Of a stretch of DNA of 64,000 bases, positions 1 through 12,218 are shown piece by piece. The stretch covers positions 2,948,035 through 3,012,034 of the forward strand of contig LR746272.1 in the NCBI GenBank assembly GCA_902729315.2, read 5' to 3'. Source of the DNA: Spirodela intermedia. Taxonomy: Eukaryota; Streptophyta; Magnoliopsida; Alismatales; Araceae. The position numbers and the translations under genes were made by a program. How positions within the stretch are numbered: position 1 is the stretch's first letter; every line of letters starts with the position of its first letter. The notes beneath the pieces are model-generated. The model was not told the DNA's origin. It did not search any database and saw nothing but the letters and a program-made list of their open reading frames with translations.

Positions 1-1461
1 GAGTAAAGAGGCTGAGCCTGCGAAGTCTGGCCCTAAGCAAGTTCACCAGGAGGTACGTGATGGAAGATTAGGTTATCACACACTTGGATTGGATCGCTTC
101 CTTTTCATAAAAATGAAAAAAAATCATAACCAATGTTCTTTAGAGCGGAGCTTTTTAATGAAACATCTGCAATCTCTGGTTATGATTGGCATCCCAAGAT
201 ATGAACTAATGTCTTAGCAGCAAAAGAAAAAATGAGAAGTTATGCCACCTCCAACTGAAGAGATAGAACAGCTATTTTTTTTTTTCAAATAATACATGTA
301 TTTTTTTTCCAGATCATTGCATTATGCCATATTGTGAATCAAGAGTGTAATGCATTATTTTCAAGGAACCCTACCTAGGTGTATGGAAAATTTATCCTAT
401 GTTCCGTTGGAAAGGCATTCTTATTCAAGTGATTAACAGAATAACATTAACAATGGTGGCTTTGAGATGACCAGTAGATGGGACCAAAAGGTCCCATGTC
501 CCACAATACAGTTCATATCCCAATACAGGAGATGGGACTTTACAGTGCTATTAAACAGGAATGAGATTTTTTTTCAAAAATAAATTAAAATTCATCTAGC
601 CATTCTACTGTGCTTAAAAAAAAAATTCTCCAACATCTTCACGAAGAAACCCCAGACTCCATATATTCGCCACCAGAAAGAAACATCAACCTGATGTCTA
701 TTTAAATGTTTTCTACAACCTTACTCCTAAATTCCACATATTTCAAAATAAACTTGACCCCAGGGGAGCTACAAAGGGGTTTTCCCATGGGAGATTCCTC
801 ATGTTCATCTATGGCTAGGACACTAAGGCAACAGTTGGAAACACGTTGACACCCTATTGGCCTTCAAGGCAATCTTTCTTTAAGCATCTAGGCAGGATTA
901 CGAAGCAATGTAGGCAGTTTTCTGCAGAGCCTTCAGGTTTCCTCATACAATGTTGTCACTACAATAGTACAGAAGGGAGTGTCGATCAGGTTTCTCCTGA
1001 CCTTGATCCGTAAGAACGGAAATATTCGATTTTAATAAGGATTCTGTGAAAAATTTCCTTGCCGATCCCTGTGAATTAGGTTATCGGAACCGAAAGAAAC
1101 TACATCTTTCCAGTCTTAGATACCAGGGATAACATAAGCCCGATCTAGACTCTCGCATATACGATTGTAGGAACGCCATTGTTTGAGGGAACTTGAACTT
1201 GGTGGAAGATTTTCCAAAACCAGGGTAAAGCCGGGAATCCCGTCGAGGTAGACCCGGAGAACAACATAATAGCCAATTTTAGGATTCATTCTGTTTCTTT
1301 CGAGCAAAGATCGCATGAAAACCGGATCGGAAGGACATCCGGGTGACGGTGAGATGCAACCCCCCGAAAACCTAAGAGAGGGGACGAATTTTCCAGGACG
1401 ATTATGGCACTCAATGCATCGATCGGGGTTACAGCGACCTAGAAAGAGCCCGTCGACCTAC
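1..1461 (-). other. Presumed intron 1 of the p24 gene (non-coding stretch)
   Basis: This stretch lies downstream of the p24 first exon on the minus strand. I looked in it for the expected second p24 exon (the GOLD-domain continuation around S-P-Y-G-N) and did not find it, so it is most simply part of a long first intron whose next exon lies beyond the left edge. The sequence is of mixed composition with several short A or T runs. The minus-strand ORF at 1116-1316 resembles nothing I know. No other feature is supported here except a weak plus-strand possibility at the extreme left, listed under findings. Confidence 0.4.
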
Positions 1462-1692
1462 CTTGCTGGAGATGGTGGGGGTATCCTTCATGTCCTCCTC
1501 GTAGAAAGCGGAGTACTCTCCCATGACGACGACGTGGGCGTTAATCTCCTCCGACACGCACTTGGTCCCGGAATTCGGCAACTTAACCCATACGGCCCCC
1601 GCCCTTCCCGCCGCCATCATCGCGACCGCCGCCACCATCGCCACGACCCTCACCAACGCCGCAGAGGACGCCTCCGCCGTACGCATCGCCAT
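1462..1692 (-). CDS. p24/TMED (emp24/GOLD) family protein, first exon only
   Basis: p24 proteins are type I membrane cargo receptors that cycle between ER and Golgi in COPI/COPII vesicles. This exon encodes about 77 residues: a short N-terminus, a hydrophobic alanine/methionine/valine-rich signal peptide (roughly residues 10-33), then the start of the GOLD domain with the plant p24-delta signature K-C-V-S-E-E-I followed by a valine-rich beta strand (HVVVMGEY) and ending ISSK. ATG is at 1692, with a second in-frame ATG two codons later. The exon closes at an excellent donor, AAG|GTAGGT, at 1462/1461. The C-terminal part (rest of GOLD, coiled coil, transmembrane segment, cytosolic KK/RFF sorting tail) is not in the window. 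The family is clear from the cysteine-centred motif; the subclass (delta) is an inference. The gene is partial because of the window edge, not broken. Confidence 0.78.
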
Positions 1693-4600
1693 TCCGGCAG
1701 CTTTCTTTCCTCCTCCCCCTCCTCGGCTCTCTGGTAATGGTGCGATCTACAGGGATACGCGACGGACCTAAGAGCAGATGCAGAAGGAGCCCGTCTCCTC
1801 CGTGCCGTCACCCAACCAATGAGATCGGCCGAAGAGTCCGACTGTTTTCACATGGGGGTCGGCGGCGCTTCAAGGTCGAAACTTTGACTACGAAATGCTT
1901 AACCGACACGTTCTGCGGTATTGGAGGCAGCAGATTTTGACTATATTTAGCACATCTCAGAACGGAAATAAAAAAAATTAAGTTGCAAGAACTCTAATTT
2001 AAGCAAGCGTTTGAGAGAGCATGAAACTTCCAAGAACACCTCTTCCACCTAAAGCTTTAACGGTCAATCTGCTCTCAGAACCTACGTTGCTTTCAGAAAT
2101 TCCCTAGAGTATAGAAGCATTGTCCATCCATTTTTTTTTTTGTCCATCCATTTAGTTTTTAGTTACTTTAAATCTGGTAGATTTAATATTGACAAGAGTT
2201 ATAACATATCACATATTAAACGGGTCTAATATTTCATCATTGTATAATCCCTTTAAGCATCATGTTTCATGGTTTAGATAGAAGAAGGTGAATTATTGAC
2301 CTTTAGAATTTTTTTATAACATGACATTAGGCATAGTTTCTACACATTTATTTGATGTATGATGATATGATGGAACATGTAAAAGTACAATAATTGAGAT
2401 AAACAATCTCCATATAGAGAAATATTAAAAACATGAAAGAAGATAAACATTGCATGAAGTTCTTTAGAAGCTATCACTTGTATGATGATGTAAGAAAATT
2501 GAGTTACATAGAAAACATGATGAAGTCTATATGTGACACTATTGTGTACATCACACAAGTTAGAATGTTGATTCTATCATCAAATTCAAAATACTCTCAC
2601 AAGTTAGAATGTTAAATTAAATATTTTAATCAGTAGACTACCAAAGTAGTTAATTAGAATGTTTAATTAATGGACTTTGAAAAGAATAATTCGTTGTACA
2701 CAATCCTTTAAGTGTACACTATTTAGAACATTTTTCTACAAAGTATTAGATTTAATATAAAAAGTTACTAAGAAATTTTCACAACTAACCTCTCCGTTAA
2801 AATTTTAGTAAATTAAGATTTGAGAATTGAATTAAGAAATGGTCTCATGATTAAAAGATGGAGTCAAAATCTAATATCTGATCATTCAAATAACTTTTTG
2901 ACTTAAATTTGTAACACATGGTATGTGTGTACTCATTTATGCAAGATAATTTGTGGAGAATTGAAGTAATAAATAGTGGACACATACTAAAAGAATTCAA
3001 TTCAATATTCATTGTTTGAGATTAATATGTATTTTATAATTGACTTTAAGGCATTGATGTGCTAGTTAATTGTTTGATTTCCAACCATTATTATCTACAA
3101 CTAATAGTCATTCTATGCCTCAAAGCTCGGTATAAATAGATCATCTTTACACGCCCCCCCTAGAGTAAAGCAAGTGCCATAATGTCTTTATCCATCATTC
3201 AATTTGTCCACACAAGTCCACAAGTCAATTGAGAGATAAGAATATGAGATGAAAATCAATTGATGCTATACATTCATAAGAAAGTCATCCCCAATATCAA
3301 GAACTATCCAAATAATAATTGAATGATTTTAGCTTGTTGAATCATGAAGAATTATAGCTGAAATATCATCAAAGATATCTTGATGTGTGAATTACAATAC
3401 TATCACTGCTTAAGTTTATTATCTATCCATGTATGTTAGAAGCCTCACAATTAGTTGTGCAATGTGTTTAACCTTTAGAGTACATTGCATCCAATTCAAC
3501 TAGATCTTAAGTTGTTTGATGGGTTGATGTCAATAAACTAGTGAGTTCTTTGGTGCATCAAAGGTAATGAAGTTGGTAGATAAGTGACAATGTCTTAACT
3601 AGTTGTTTGGTATGTTGGATTCAGTGAAGTTGATGGAGGTTTGATAATATGTGGTGTTTAGAGAGACAGAGTCAACAAACCTAATGAAAAATGACAATGC
3701 CCAATAAAGTAAGCGGTGGAAAGATTTGCCAAGAAGCAATTGATTGGTGGAATCATGACCACTAGAGTAATTAATAGCCTATAAGACTTTGATTTCTAAG
3801 GGTGTGAGTAGATAAATGTAATCATCACAAAAGTTTAGTACAAACCCAAGGAGCATGGTTCTTAAGATAATGAATGTAGGTTATGAGTTGAATTACTCTA
3901 AAGTTACATGTACATTCCATTTGTTTATTTATTTACTCCCATGATGAAATAGTTTGATCTAAAATATGAAATTATAATCATTCAATATATTTCATTAAAT
4001 TAGATTATTTGTGATGATTCTAGTAGTTTGAATACTCACATTAATGAACAATGTTAATATTGACTCTTGTACATCTTATAACATGTGATAGAAATAACCA
4101 CATGTACATAGTAAAACAAAATATAATGCCACATATTACAATTGACTATTTGAGATTATACTTAGTTTTAAATCATTCTAAAATAAAATCACAATTGAAT
4201 TTATTTATCATCCTAATTTAGACTACTTTAAAAGTTCTTGGGTCCTCTATCCTAGACCTCATGAGAAATTTTAACAGACTAATTGAGGTAGACTCCTAAT
4301 TAATGTTCATTTATTGTGATGTGATTATTTTTTAAAACTTCAGTTGTTATTGAAAGTAGTTTTGATAATTTGTTGACTAAAATAATAAAAACTAAAGGTT
4401 AATCATTGGGTTTTATATTCTATATCAAGAATAATCTAAATCTCTATTATTCATTAAAAATGAGTTAGAATGTTGAATAATAAGTGAAATATTTTCTATT
4501 TGAATTGTCATTCAATTTGCTGTTTGGAGAGTGATTGTGCTTGGGCTAAATAATATCAATATAGAGATTAGTACAAAAATTTTATGATTATTTATTGAGG

Positions 4601-5900
4601 TAAAGTTTATTATTTTCGAAAGCAAATACATGATTCTATACACAAATAGCAAGAATAACCAATTCATATAAAATGATTTGCTATGGTAACAATGCAAAGT
4701 ATTAAGTCTAGATCATCACTTTTTATGATTTGATCTCAAATCAATTCCAAGGAAATTGAATTCAAGCCATTCTTACTTTAGGTCATATATAGGCTTCAAA
4801 GAAGCTCATCATTTTTTATGTAGACCAATCATTGAATGAGTAATTGTGAATATGTAACCTGTGACTAGTACCAAATAAATTATTTAATGGATGTAAAATT
4901 GTCAATAAATCAAAGAAAAAGAGAATGCAAACCTTCAAACTTTTATCTAGCATAACATTAATTAGACTTTTTGGTAGTTATCTTTTTGAATCAAATATTG
5001 TTGTGAAATAACTTAATTAGAGATACATGAATGAAAAACATGTGAATGATGTATTAATGATGAAAAATATTAATTAAAGATAGACATATGATAATTTTAT
5101 GATACTAAATATGTAAAATGACATATTTAAATCAAATGACATAAATAAAAGGACATATTTATCATTATGTTTGAGAGAAGGTGAATTAAATGATTTTCAA
5201 ATAGTGTCACAACATAGTTGGAAAGGTAATTGAAAGACAACCATAACGTAGCAAATAAATTGTCAAAATTGAAAGAATTTGATTCTACTATTTTTTTTCA
5301 AGATTGCTAGATTTACAATTTTGCCCAAGAGAAAAATTATCTAGATTTCTACGCAACCATTTAAAATGCATTTTATTTGAAAGATATGAATATTGAAAAT
5401 TTTCTTAGAGAAGAATCAAATACAACAAATCATATATCAAAAATAAAAATTATTCTAATTTCTACGAATTTTAAAATGTTTATGTTCATACTTTTCTATT
5501 TATTTCTAAGCTTGCATGTGACTCCTTAAGGTTTGCTCAATTTTGAGTCTATAGTTTGGACTAATAAGCCAAAGATATAAAGAAAGCTTTTACCCAAATT
5601 AGGATTTGACAAGAGAAAAATGGGGAGTATCTAGGATCAAAGAGAGACCCCCAAGATCCATCCTCTTAATCATACTCTAAATGTCTCTAAAACAATTTCT
5701 CCATTCAACTTGAATAATTGCTGCAGCTCATGCTATCAAACTTATGCAATGTTTGGGAAATTTTTTTTCTCAATATCTTAAAGAAGTTCACCATATCTTT
5801 CTTCCACATCAAATTACATCACCCTGCAAGAAGGTGATGGTACATTTGAATTAAATAATTCATGTCCTTAATCATATGCTTGAATATAAACACAAAGAAA
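1693..5900. other. Intergenic: short GC-rich promoter zone, then AT-rich desert
   Basis: The first 250 bases upstream of the p24 start are moderately GC-rich and should hold its promoter and leader. From about 1950 the sequence becomes very AT-rich and every frame is interrupted, so I see no gene. Small direct repeats occur (for example ACAAGTTAGAATGTT near 2558 and 2595). A TATA-like GGTATAAATAGA near 3130 followed by a C run could belong to a decayed LTR, but I cannot align a partner copy. The composition and lack of ORFs suit old, eroded transposable elements. Confidence 0.5.
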
Positions 5901-5919
5901 CTCTTGGAAAACCTACCAT

Positions 5920-6383
5920 GTGTTATAAATGGTGGTTAGACCCTTGAGTTTAGTAAATAGACTCATAGAGCCTACACTATTAGCACATGTGTTATAAAGG
6001 GGGTTTTCTAGATAGCATAAAAATTTAGAAGGAAAATACACATTTGCAAAGTTTATATTTTAATAGGTTTTTAGAGTATATATAATACACAAAAAATAGG
6101 AAGATGGTGGGAGAAATAAACCTTATGATTTAGGGGTATGAGGCATGCTAGAAAATTTCATTGAGTAAGACCTAGTATCATGTGCTAAAGTGGTTGAACC
6201 CACTTCAGCTTCTCCTCTCCTCCATATAAAAAACAATTTCTCTCTTCTGTTTAGATGTATTCAGATATTGTGTTTTAAGATTTTTGATTCTCAAAGAGTG
6301 ATCCTCTCCCTCATCTCTTTTAAAAAATTTCTCACTCAAGTTTGCATTGTATTTTCTCTCTATTTTTAGTTCCTTTTGCTACA
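5920..6383 (+). repeat. 5' LTR of the copia relic
   Basis: The segment from about 6095 to 6383 aligns with 9115-9369: both contain AATAGGAAGA, TATGATTTAGGGG, CCCACTTCAGC, TCCTCTC, a CTCAAAG/CTCCAAG block and TTTTTAG(T/A)T near the end. The true left end is uncertain; TGTTATAAA occurs at both 5921 and 5989, either of which could be the TG start. Similarity is roughly two thirds by eye, which implies an old insertion. Confidence 0.6.
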
Positions 6384-9102
6384 AAGTGATATTAAAGCCT
6401 AATTCAACTAGAGTTAGGCATGTCTTGTTGGTATGAAGATTCAATGATATAATAAGGAATATATGAGAAATCATTTGTGTGAAGATTTTGTATTGATATG
6501 TGACTCTATTGATTGTAGGTATGTCAAATGGTAACACTCAACATTTCACTTCTTATATCATTTTAGTGGAGATAAATGAGTTTTGGGGTATCAATATGCA
6601 TATTTTTATTTCACAAATCTATGAGGGTTGATAAACTTTTATGAGGGATAAGTTTCATAGAAATAAAGTTATACTAGTATAAGTAGAGAATTTGAAACAT
6701 TCGTCATGAATTAGGTGAAAATTTTAATAAAATATGGTACAAAGAAACATATTTTAAAGAATGTAAAAAAACAAGCAAATGTCACAAAATATAATTATTG
6801 TAAGATCTATGAGCACCTTGAAGTTTATGAACAGTAGAAGACTAATGAACAAGTAAATATTGTGGGAGAAAATGACAAAGAGAACTTATTTTTTATTTAT
6901 GTGACTCTAATAATTTTTAAGTATAACGTGTGGTTCTTGGATAGAGCATATGGTAATCATATGATAGGATTTTTTTTAAAAGTATTGATACATATATGAA
7001 ATTTCTAGATTGAATTAGTTTTTAAGTATCACATGTAGTAATGCATGATGTATAGTTTGTTTTAAAATTAAAACATAATTTAATTTATTTTTTAAAAAAA
7101 TTGATAGAATAGGGTTATATTTTCTATTTTGAAAATTACATATGTATTACTAAGAATACATAAGTTACATTTCTCTTATGTCTATCACCAAGGTTGGAAA
7201 AGGAATGGTTCCCTATTGATATTTATAACAATTGTTGAGTTTACTATGATTTTTAAGAAAAATGATGAAGATCCGTTATGCATCCAAGGTCTTTTGTTCT
7301 TCTTAACATCTGTTGTTATAGCACAAATATTTTTAGTTCTTAAAAAGAAATAGTTTACTTTGACATGTATTATGGTCATTTACACTAAATGATATTATAG
7401 TTATTATATCAAAACTATGATTTCTGATTTGTCTCTCATTATATACAATAATGATGTTTGTGAATAGTGTGCTTATAAAACATTGCACTACTTATCATTT
7501 TTAGTGAGAAAAACATGTATAAGTTAAGTATACTCTCTAGTTCAAAAATTGGAGGCATTTGAAAAATTTGTAGACTTTAAAACTCTACTAGCAATTACTA
7601 ATGAATGTGCCATTAAGATTTTCCATATGAATTGAGGGGGAGAATTTTAATCTTATGAATTAGATTATTTTTGTGAAATTTGACATTCACAAGAAATTGA
7701 CATATATACAAACTTAACAAAAAAAATGATACTATGAAAGAAAGATTAAGGTAGTAGTAGAAATGGCTAGAAGTAGACTTAATTTGAAGTAATTTTTAAA
7801 TAACTTTTGAGTAGAAGCACTAACAACAGTTGTTGATCATGATTTTTTTTTCACCAAGGCACTGAAAAGTATAATTATTTATGAAGCTTAGTGTAAGTAG
7901 TTAAATTAGATAGTCTTGAATATGATATTTTTTTTATTTGTTGAGATGTTACTTTTGGTGAGACTAGCTACCAAAATTGGGAGAAAGTTTAATTTAACGA
8001 GTACATTTTTATAAAAATGAACAAAGGTTGACACTAATGGAAAAAGTTATGAGACTTAAAGCCACTTATTTATCAGTTTCTTCTTAGATAGTCACCAAAA
8101 AATTTAAATAGTCCTGACAACCACATATTTTTGAATCATACAATCTATAAATACTCAAGGAGTATGTGAATACAACATTTTTAAATATTCAAGAAACATA
8201 ATATATATATAAAAATATGAATTCTATACTTTTTCTCTTACAATTGTAGAATGATAGTTATGAAGAAACTCAAGGCAAAAAAGAATGAGAAAATTATGTG
8301 AAAGAAGAAACAACATCAACTGTAAAAAAAAATAGATGGAAACTCATACAATGAAACCATTAGTGTCAAGTGAGTTTACAAAGTGAAATGTAATTTATAG
8401 ATGAATGTGTGTAGAAATATATAACAAGACTTATACTAAAATGATATGTTCAGTAGTATGATGTTGATTAATTTCTCTCCTATTGTTTGATTTGAAACTA
8501 TAAGAATTATTTTGACCTTGACAACATAAATGAGATGGTTAATATTTTAGTTCGATGTTAAATTTATATTTTTAAATTTCCAAAGACATTATAGATTTAA
8601 ACAAACACTAATCATAGTATAATAGACTTTATTCCTATCTTCCTAAGATTGATTTTTGAAAAAGTTATAATGAACCAACACTTTATGTGAAGATAAAAGA
8701 AAATGATATGATTATTGTGTGCATGTATATAAATGATATTATGATATATTCAAATTTACTTGGCTGTTTTGTTTTATATTATTCAAATGATTAATGATAT
8801 CTTCATTTCATAAGATAAGTATATATTAGACCTCTCAAGAAATTTTACAAGGTAAATTAGAAGATTTGTTATATTTAAGTGAATATTTATGACCAATTAT
8901 GTACTTAAAGTGAATATTAATGACAAATTATGCCTTTACAATGGGACTTAAAAAAAATGTAAATGACACAAATAGTGGTTTGTCAACTTAATTAGTGGTT
9001 TTGTGTATTTGATTCATAGTTGACCTGATATATTATTATTTGTTAGCATGATATCAAGATTTATGGATGCTAAGGATTTTAGAAGATATCAAGGAGAGAG
9101 TT

Positions 9103-9370
9103 CATAATGATGCAACAATAGGAAGAAAGTGGGAAAAAGTAGAAGTATGATTTAGGGGCATGGGGTAGGCTCAAAAAACTCCATCGATTAATACATACCA
9201 TAATGAGCAGGCCCACTTCAGCCTCCCCTCTCTCCCACAAAAAAATAATCTCTCCTCTCTTTACACATATTAAGACATTGACTCCTAAGGTTTTTGGTTC
9301 TCCAAGAGCACTCATCTCAATCAAATTTGGGTTATATTTCTTTGTCATTTTTAGATTCTTTTTCTTATAA
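9103..9370 (+). repeat. 3' LTR of the copia relic (5'-truncated)
   Basis: This is the partner of the 5' LTR (shared blocks listed there). It begins abruptly just after the last readable RT codons near 9090, without a polypurine tract or RNase H. A deletion therefore seems to have removed the end of pol and the first part of this LTR. Confidence 0.6.
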
Positions 9371-9374
9371 AGAA

Positions 9375-10140
9375 AGATTATATATCTGGCCAGTCACATG
9401 GAATTGTGGAGTTTATGCTGTAATATGTTGCTAAAGATTTGATTTCATCATCTCCAAACGTAGAGAAGCTCCATATTATAGTTTTTCCACCAACTAAATA
9501 TTCTATCCTTTTTCCTTCTACATAAAATATAAAATATATAGATAAAATAAATGATTCATGACATTACTTGAAAGTTTACAACTTTTGATAGTTTTTTAAC
9601 CTATTCATGAAGTTAGGTGAGTCATGAATGCATTAAAAATTGGGTAGAGAAAAAAAGTAGAAACTATAGATGCATGATAATTGCAAGGAAGAAAAACTTA
9701 GTCAAATTAGATTTCAAGGCTGTTGATGTTGAGATAGCTTTGAGGTCATGACCATGCAATGACTCACTTGGATGCCTTTTAATAGAGAGGGATGCCAATT
9801 GGGACTCCTATTTAAAGGCACTTGAAGAGAGAAAAACCATGGAGGAGGTTTTTAAACATTCATGTAACATATTTTTGATAAAATTCTTATACTTGAGAAC
9901 AATTTTAAGTTTTCAGTGTTTTTAGACAAAGTGGATGAGAGTTGTAATAACTTTGGGAATATATTTTTCTCTTATTTTATTCTATAACTCTCCCCATATC
10001 ATCCCACAAAAACTGACTTTTGGCATAGAGGGAGTGCACCCTTCTTTAACATATTTTTAAAAGACCTTAAACTTAGGGTTTTCATATGCTCATAGGCCCT
10101 TGAACTATTTCTCTCAAATATTCATCAATATCTGATATTT
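9375..10140. mobile_element. AT-rich spacer with a probable gypsy-type LTR 3' end
   Basis: Around 9790-10035 the order of elements resembles the end of a Ty3-gypsy LTR: a TATA-like CCTATTTAAAGGCAC, a leader-like stretch, a T-rich region, and then CCCACAAAAACTGACTTTTGG followed by CATAGAGGGAGTGCAC. The last part resembles the A-C-T-G-A-C-T-T-...-G-G-C-A-T-C-G-G-A-G-G-G sequence at many plant gypsy LTR ends. No internal domain follows, so it may be a solo or truncated LTR. The call rests on recalled consensus only. Confidence 0.35.
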
Positions 10141-10419
10141 CATCATTTAGCCTCTTCCTGAGTCAACCTTTGTGGAAGTTCCATAAATTTGCATATCCCA
10201 GTGATATTGCATGAATGACACAGCATATGCCATCAAGAAGGCCTGTGGACTTTGCGTCATAGATGGCATTCCCGGTATTTCATATGGCACAAGCTGATGA
10301 GATAAAATATTTGTCCCCTTGATGACGATATTAAGCTCTTGTTGGTAGGTCATACGCTCTACTTTGGCATCAGTACAATATAAAGAAAATCTCTCGAGCA
10401 AATGTCAATGAAGTCGGAA

Positions 10420-10422
<3 letters not shown>

Positions 10423-10468
<46 letters not shown>
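10423..10468. repeat. (CT)n microsatellite
   Basis: Uninterrupted CT dinucleotides, about 23 units, immediately before the first copy of the diverged duplication. Confidence 0.95.
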
Positions 10469-10472
<4 letters not shown>

Positions 10473-10479
10473 GCAGATG

Positions 10480-10915
10480 ATTTAGTTAGATGGAGGGATG
10501 AGCCGGGTCAACCAAGTCTAGGCCGAGCTCATAGGGTGTCCCTTTTGTCGGTTTTTGTTAAAGCTCTCCCAACTGGGTCAATTCAGTGAGGCCCAATCTA
10601 TTGGAGTCCGGAGCATAGGCGGCTTCCGGATTTCTCTCTGGACGGGGCCTCGGCCTTTGGCAGCAGTAGGTTGAGGTGCATGCTGACGCTGATTCGTGTT
10701 AGAATGTAATGCGGTGTCATTTCAAGGGAAGAACTATTGCTCTCCGGGTCTCGTGCTACATGAATACGTTGACTGGAAGGAAGGTGTCTCGCCTACCATA
10801 AAGGAGGGGTTTCCTTTCTTTAAGGGTTTGCTGGCATCAGACTTTTTCCGACTTTTCCTCAAAAGGAAAAGAATATGTGTGTGATTCCACTGGAATCCGC
10901 CTGTCCCGTCGAATA
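10480..10915. repeat. Diverged duplication, copy 1
   Basis: This copy aligns with 11440-11905 in the same orientation. Shared blocks in order include GATGAGCCGGGTC / GGCTGAGCCAGGTC, AGCATA(T)AGG..GGCTTC, AGGTGCATGC(T/G)GAC, GTGTCATTTCAAGGGA / CTGTCATTCAAGGGA, a GGTCTC..CCATGAATACGT-like block, AGGGTTTGCT(G/T)GCATCAGA, AAAAGGAAAAGAATAT / TAAGGAAAAGAATAT, and GGAATC(C/T)GCCTGTCCCGTCG. No transposon hallmark or coding potential was recognised. Confidence 0.75.
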
Positions 10916-11040
10916 GTTTTTGGGGAGCGGGGAAGCAGAGATGTTCGTTAGAGAGGATTTGAAGGCTTAGAGAGAGAGACACACATAGGGGGAGAGAGAG
11001 GGGAGAGGGACAGGGCGGAAGAGAGGAAGGGAGGGGGCCG

Positions 11041-11042
11041 GG

Positions 11043-11088
<46 letters not shown>

Positions 11089-11095
11089 GAGAGTT
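11041..11095. repeat. (GA)n microsatellite
   Basis: GA-repeat tract with a few G interruptions, lying between the two copies of the duplication. Confidence 0.9.
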
Positions 11096-11439
11096 CTAAA
11101 CTTCTGGGGAAATATTATAGATTCAATCGCTAAACTGAAGGAAATCATGAGTGTAGTGGTTTAGTTGTTGAGGTTATAAGTCGTTGTATCTTCGAGTCTT
11201 AAACAGATTAGAATGTTTAGACGTCTCTCACTTGTTACTCATCTGATGGCACATGATTCTTCTCTCAGTCTTTTCTCACTTTTAGTGCTTATCGTCCCGT
11301 GGATTTAAAGGTCCAACATTCCCTTAATATGTGATGACATAAATTTAATAAAGCGCTCTCCATGAAATACCAATGTCGGATGGTAATACTACTTTCTCTC
11401 TTTCTCGCTCTCGCTTGCTCACTCTCTCGGATCAGTCAG

Positions 11440-11905
11440 TTTGTTCCAGATAGAGGGCTGAGCCAGGTCTATGCCTTCAACCCCGACCGGTTCTGCCGGG
11501 TTTTCCTTTGGACTGTCTTTGAACCCGAGCTTTATATGGGAGTTCAGCATATAGGAGGGCTTCTGGGTTTCTCTATGAACCCGAGCTCACGCCGGGCCTG
11601 GACTTCGTAAAAGTCAACCGCGCTCGGGCTGGGTCTTCCACAGCCGTAAGTTAAGGTGCATGCGGACACTGACACGGATTAAAATGGAATGGGCTGTCAT
11701 TCAAGGGACGGAAGAGTTCTTGCTCCCAGGGTCTCCCCTTCCTCCATGAATACGTCTATGGGAATGGACGATGGCTGGTCTACCAGAAAAGGCGTTTTCT
11801 TAGGGTTTGCTTGCATCAGATTTTCACCGAATCTTCCTTTTCCCCATAAGGAAAAGAATATACGGGGATTGCAGTGGAATCTGCCTGTCCCGTCGTATAC
11901 TTGAC
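11440..11905. repeat. Diverged duplication, copy 2
   Basis: Second copy of the segment at 10480-10915, offset by about 0.96 kb. Its best-conserved end is the motif around GGAAAAGAATAT and GCCTGTCCCGTCG. This copy is slightly longer and is also preceded by a short TCTCTCTTTCTCGCTCTC tract, so the CT tract seems to be part of the repeated unit. Confidence 0.75.
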
Positions 11906-12181
11906 GGGAAAGCGACGTAAACAGAGGAATCTATGCCAAGTGAGTAGGCCTCGGGATACGCCGCCACAAGTTCATCAGTAGAGTGGGCGATCGTATCGAA
12001 CTAGAGAGTAGAGCTTGTGATAGAGGTTGGGGAGAAACGAGTGGCCGTCGTTTTTCTGCCTCAAAATACTTTATTAGTGGATTTCATGGTGTCCATCTAG
12101 TCACAAGCAGTATCCTTCCTGATAAACTGCCCATTTGTTCACGTCTCGTGAACGACGAAGGCTAGCTACTCCCCTTGCCAT

Positions 12182-12182
12182 C

Positions 12183-12216
<34 letters not shown>

Positions 12217-12218
12217 AG
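12182..12218. repeat. Poly-C/(CT)n tract in the 3' UTR of the WAT1-related gene
   Basis: A run of C followed by CT dinucleotides directly after the stop codon (on the gene strand, TAG then AGAGAG...). Length changes here would not alter the protein. Confidence 0.9.

Larger units (their letters stand above)
5920..9370 (+). mobile_element. Degenerate Ty1-copia LTR retrotransposon
   Basis: A decayed but readable copia element. A 5' LTR ends near 6383 (CTACA) and is followed by a primer-binding-like stretch GTGATATTAAAGCCTA, a degraded form of the usual TGGTATCAGAGCC. The gag start reads ATGTCAAATGGTAAC... (M-S-N-G-N-T) at about 6520 with an E-F-W-G-I-N-M motif. A protease/zinc-knuckle boundary is visible near 6930 (W-F-L-D-R-A-Y-G-N-H-M, from W-Y-L-D-S-G-A-S-N-H-M). 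Integrase remnants lie at 7550-7780 (GGEF; ERK-I-K-V-V-V-E-M-A-R-S). Reverse transcriptase is best preserved at about 8671-8760 (N-E-P-T-L-Y-V-K, then V-C-M-Y-I-N-D, where Y-V-D-D is normal). A later RT block S-R-F-M-D-A lies near 9052. RNase H is missing: the RT remnant runs almost directly into the 3' LTR. Frameshifts and stops throughout make it inactive. Confidence 0.75.
10141..12180. other. Intergenic region with microsatellites and a diverged duplication
   Basis: No coding gene is supported. The stretch holds a (CT)n tract at about 10423-10468, a GA-rich tract at about 10971-11095, and two related segments (10480-10915 and 11440-11905) described separately. ORFs over the GA/CT tracts translate to Arg-Glu or Ser-Leu runs and are artefacts. 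Confidence 0.6.
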
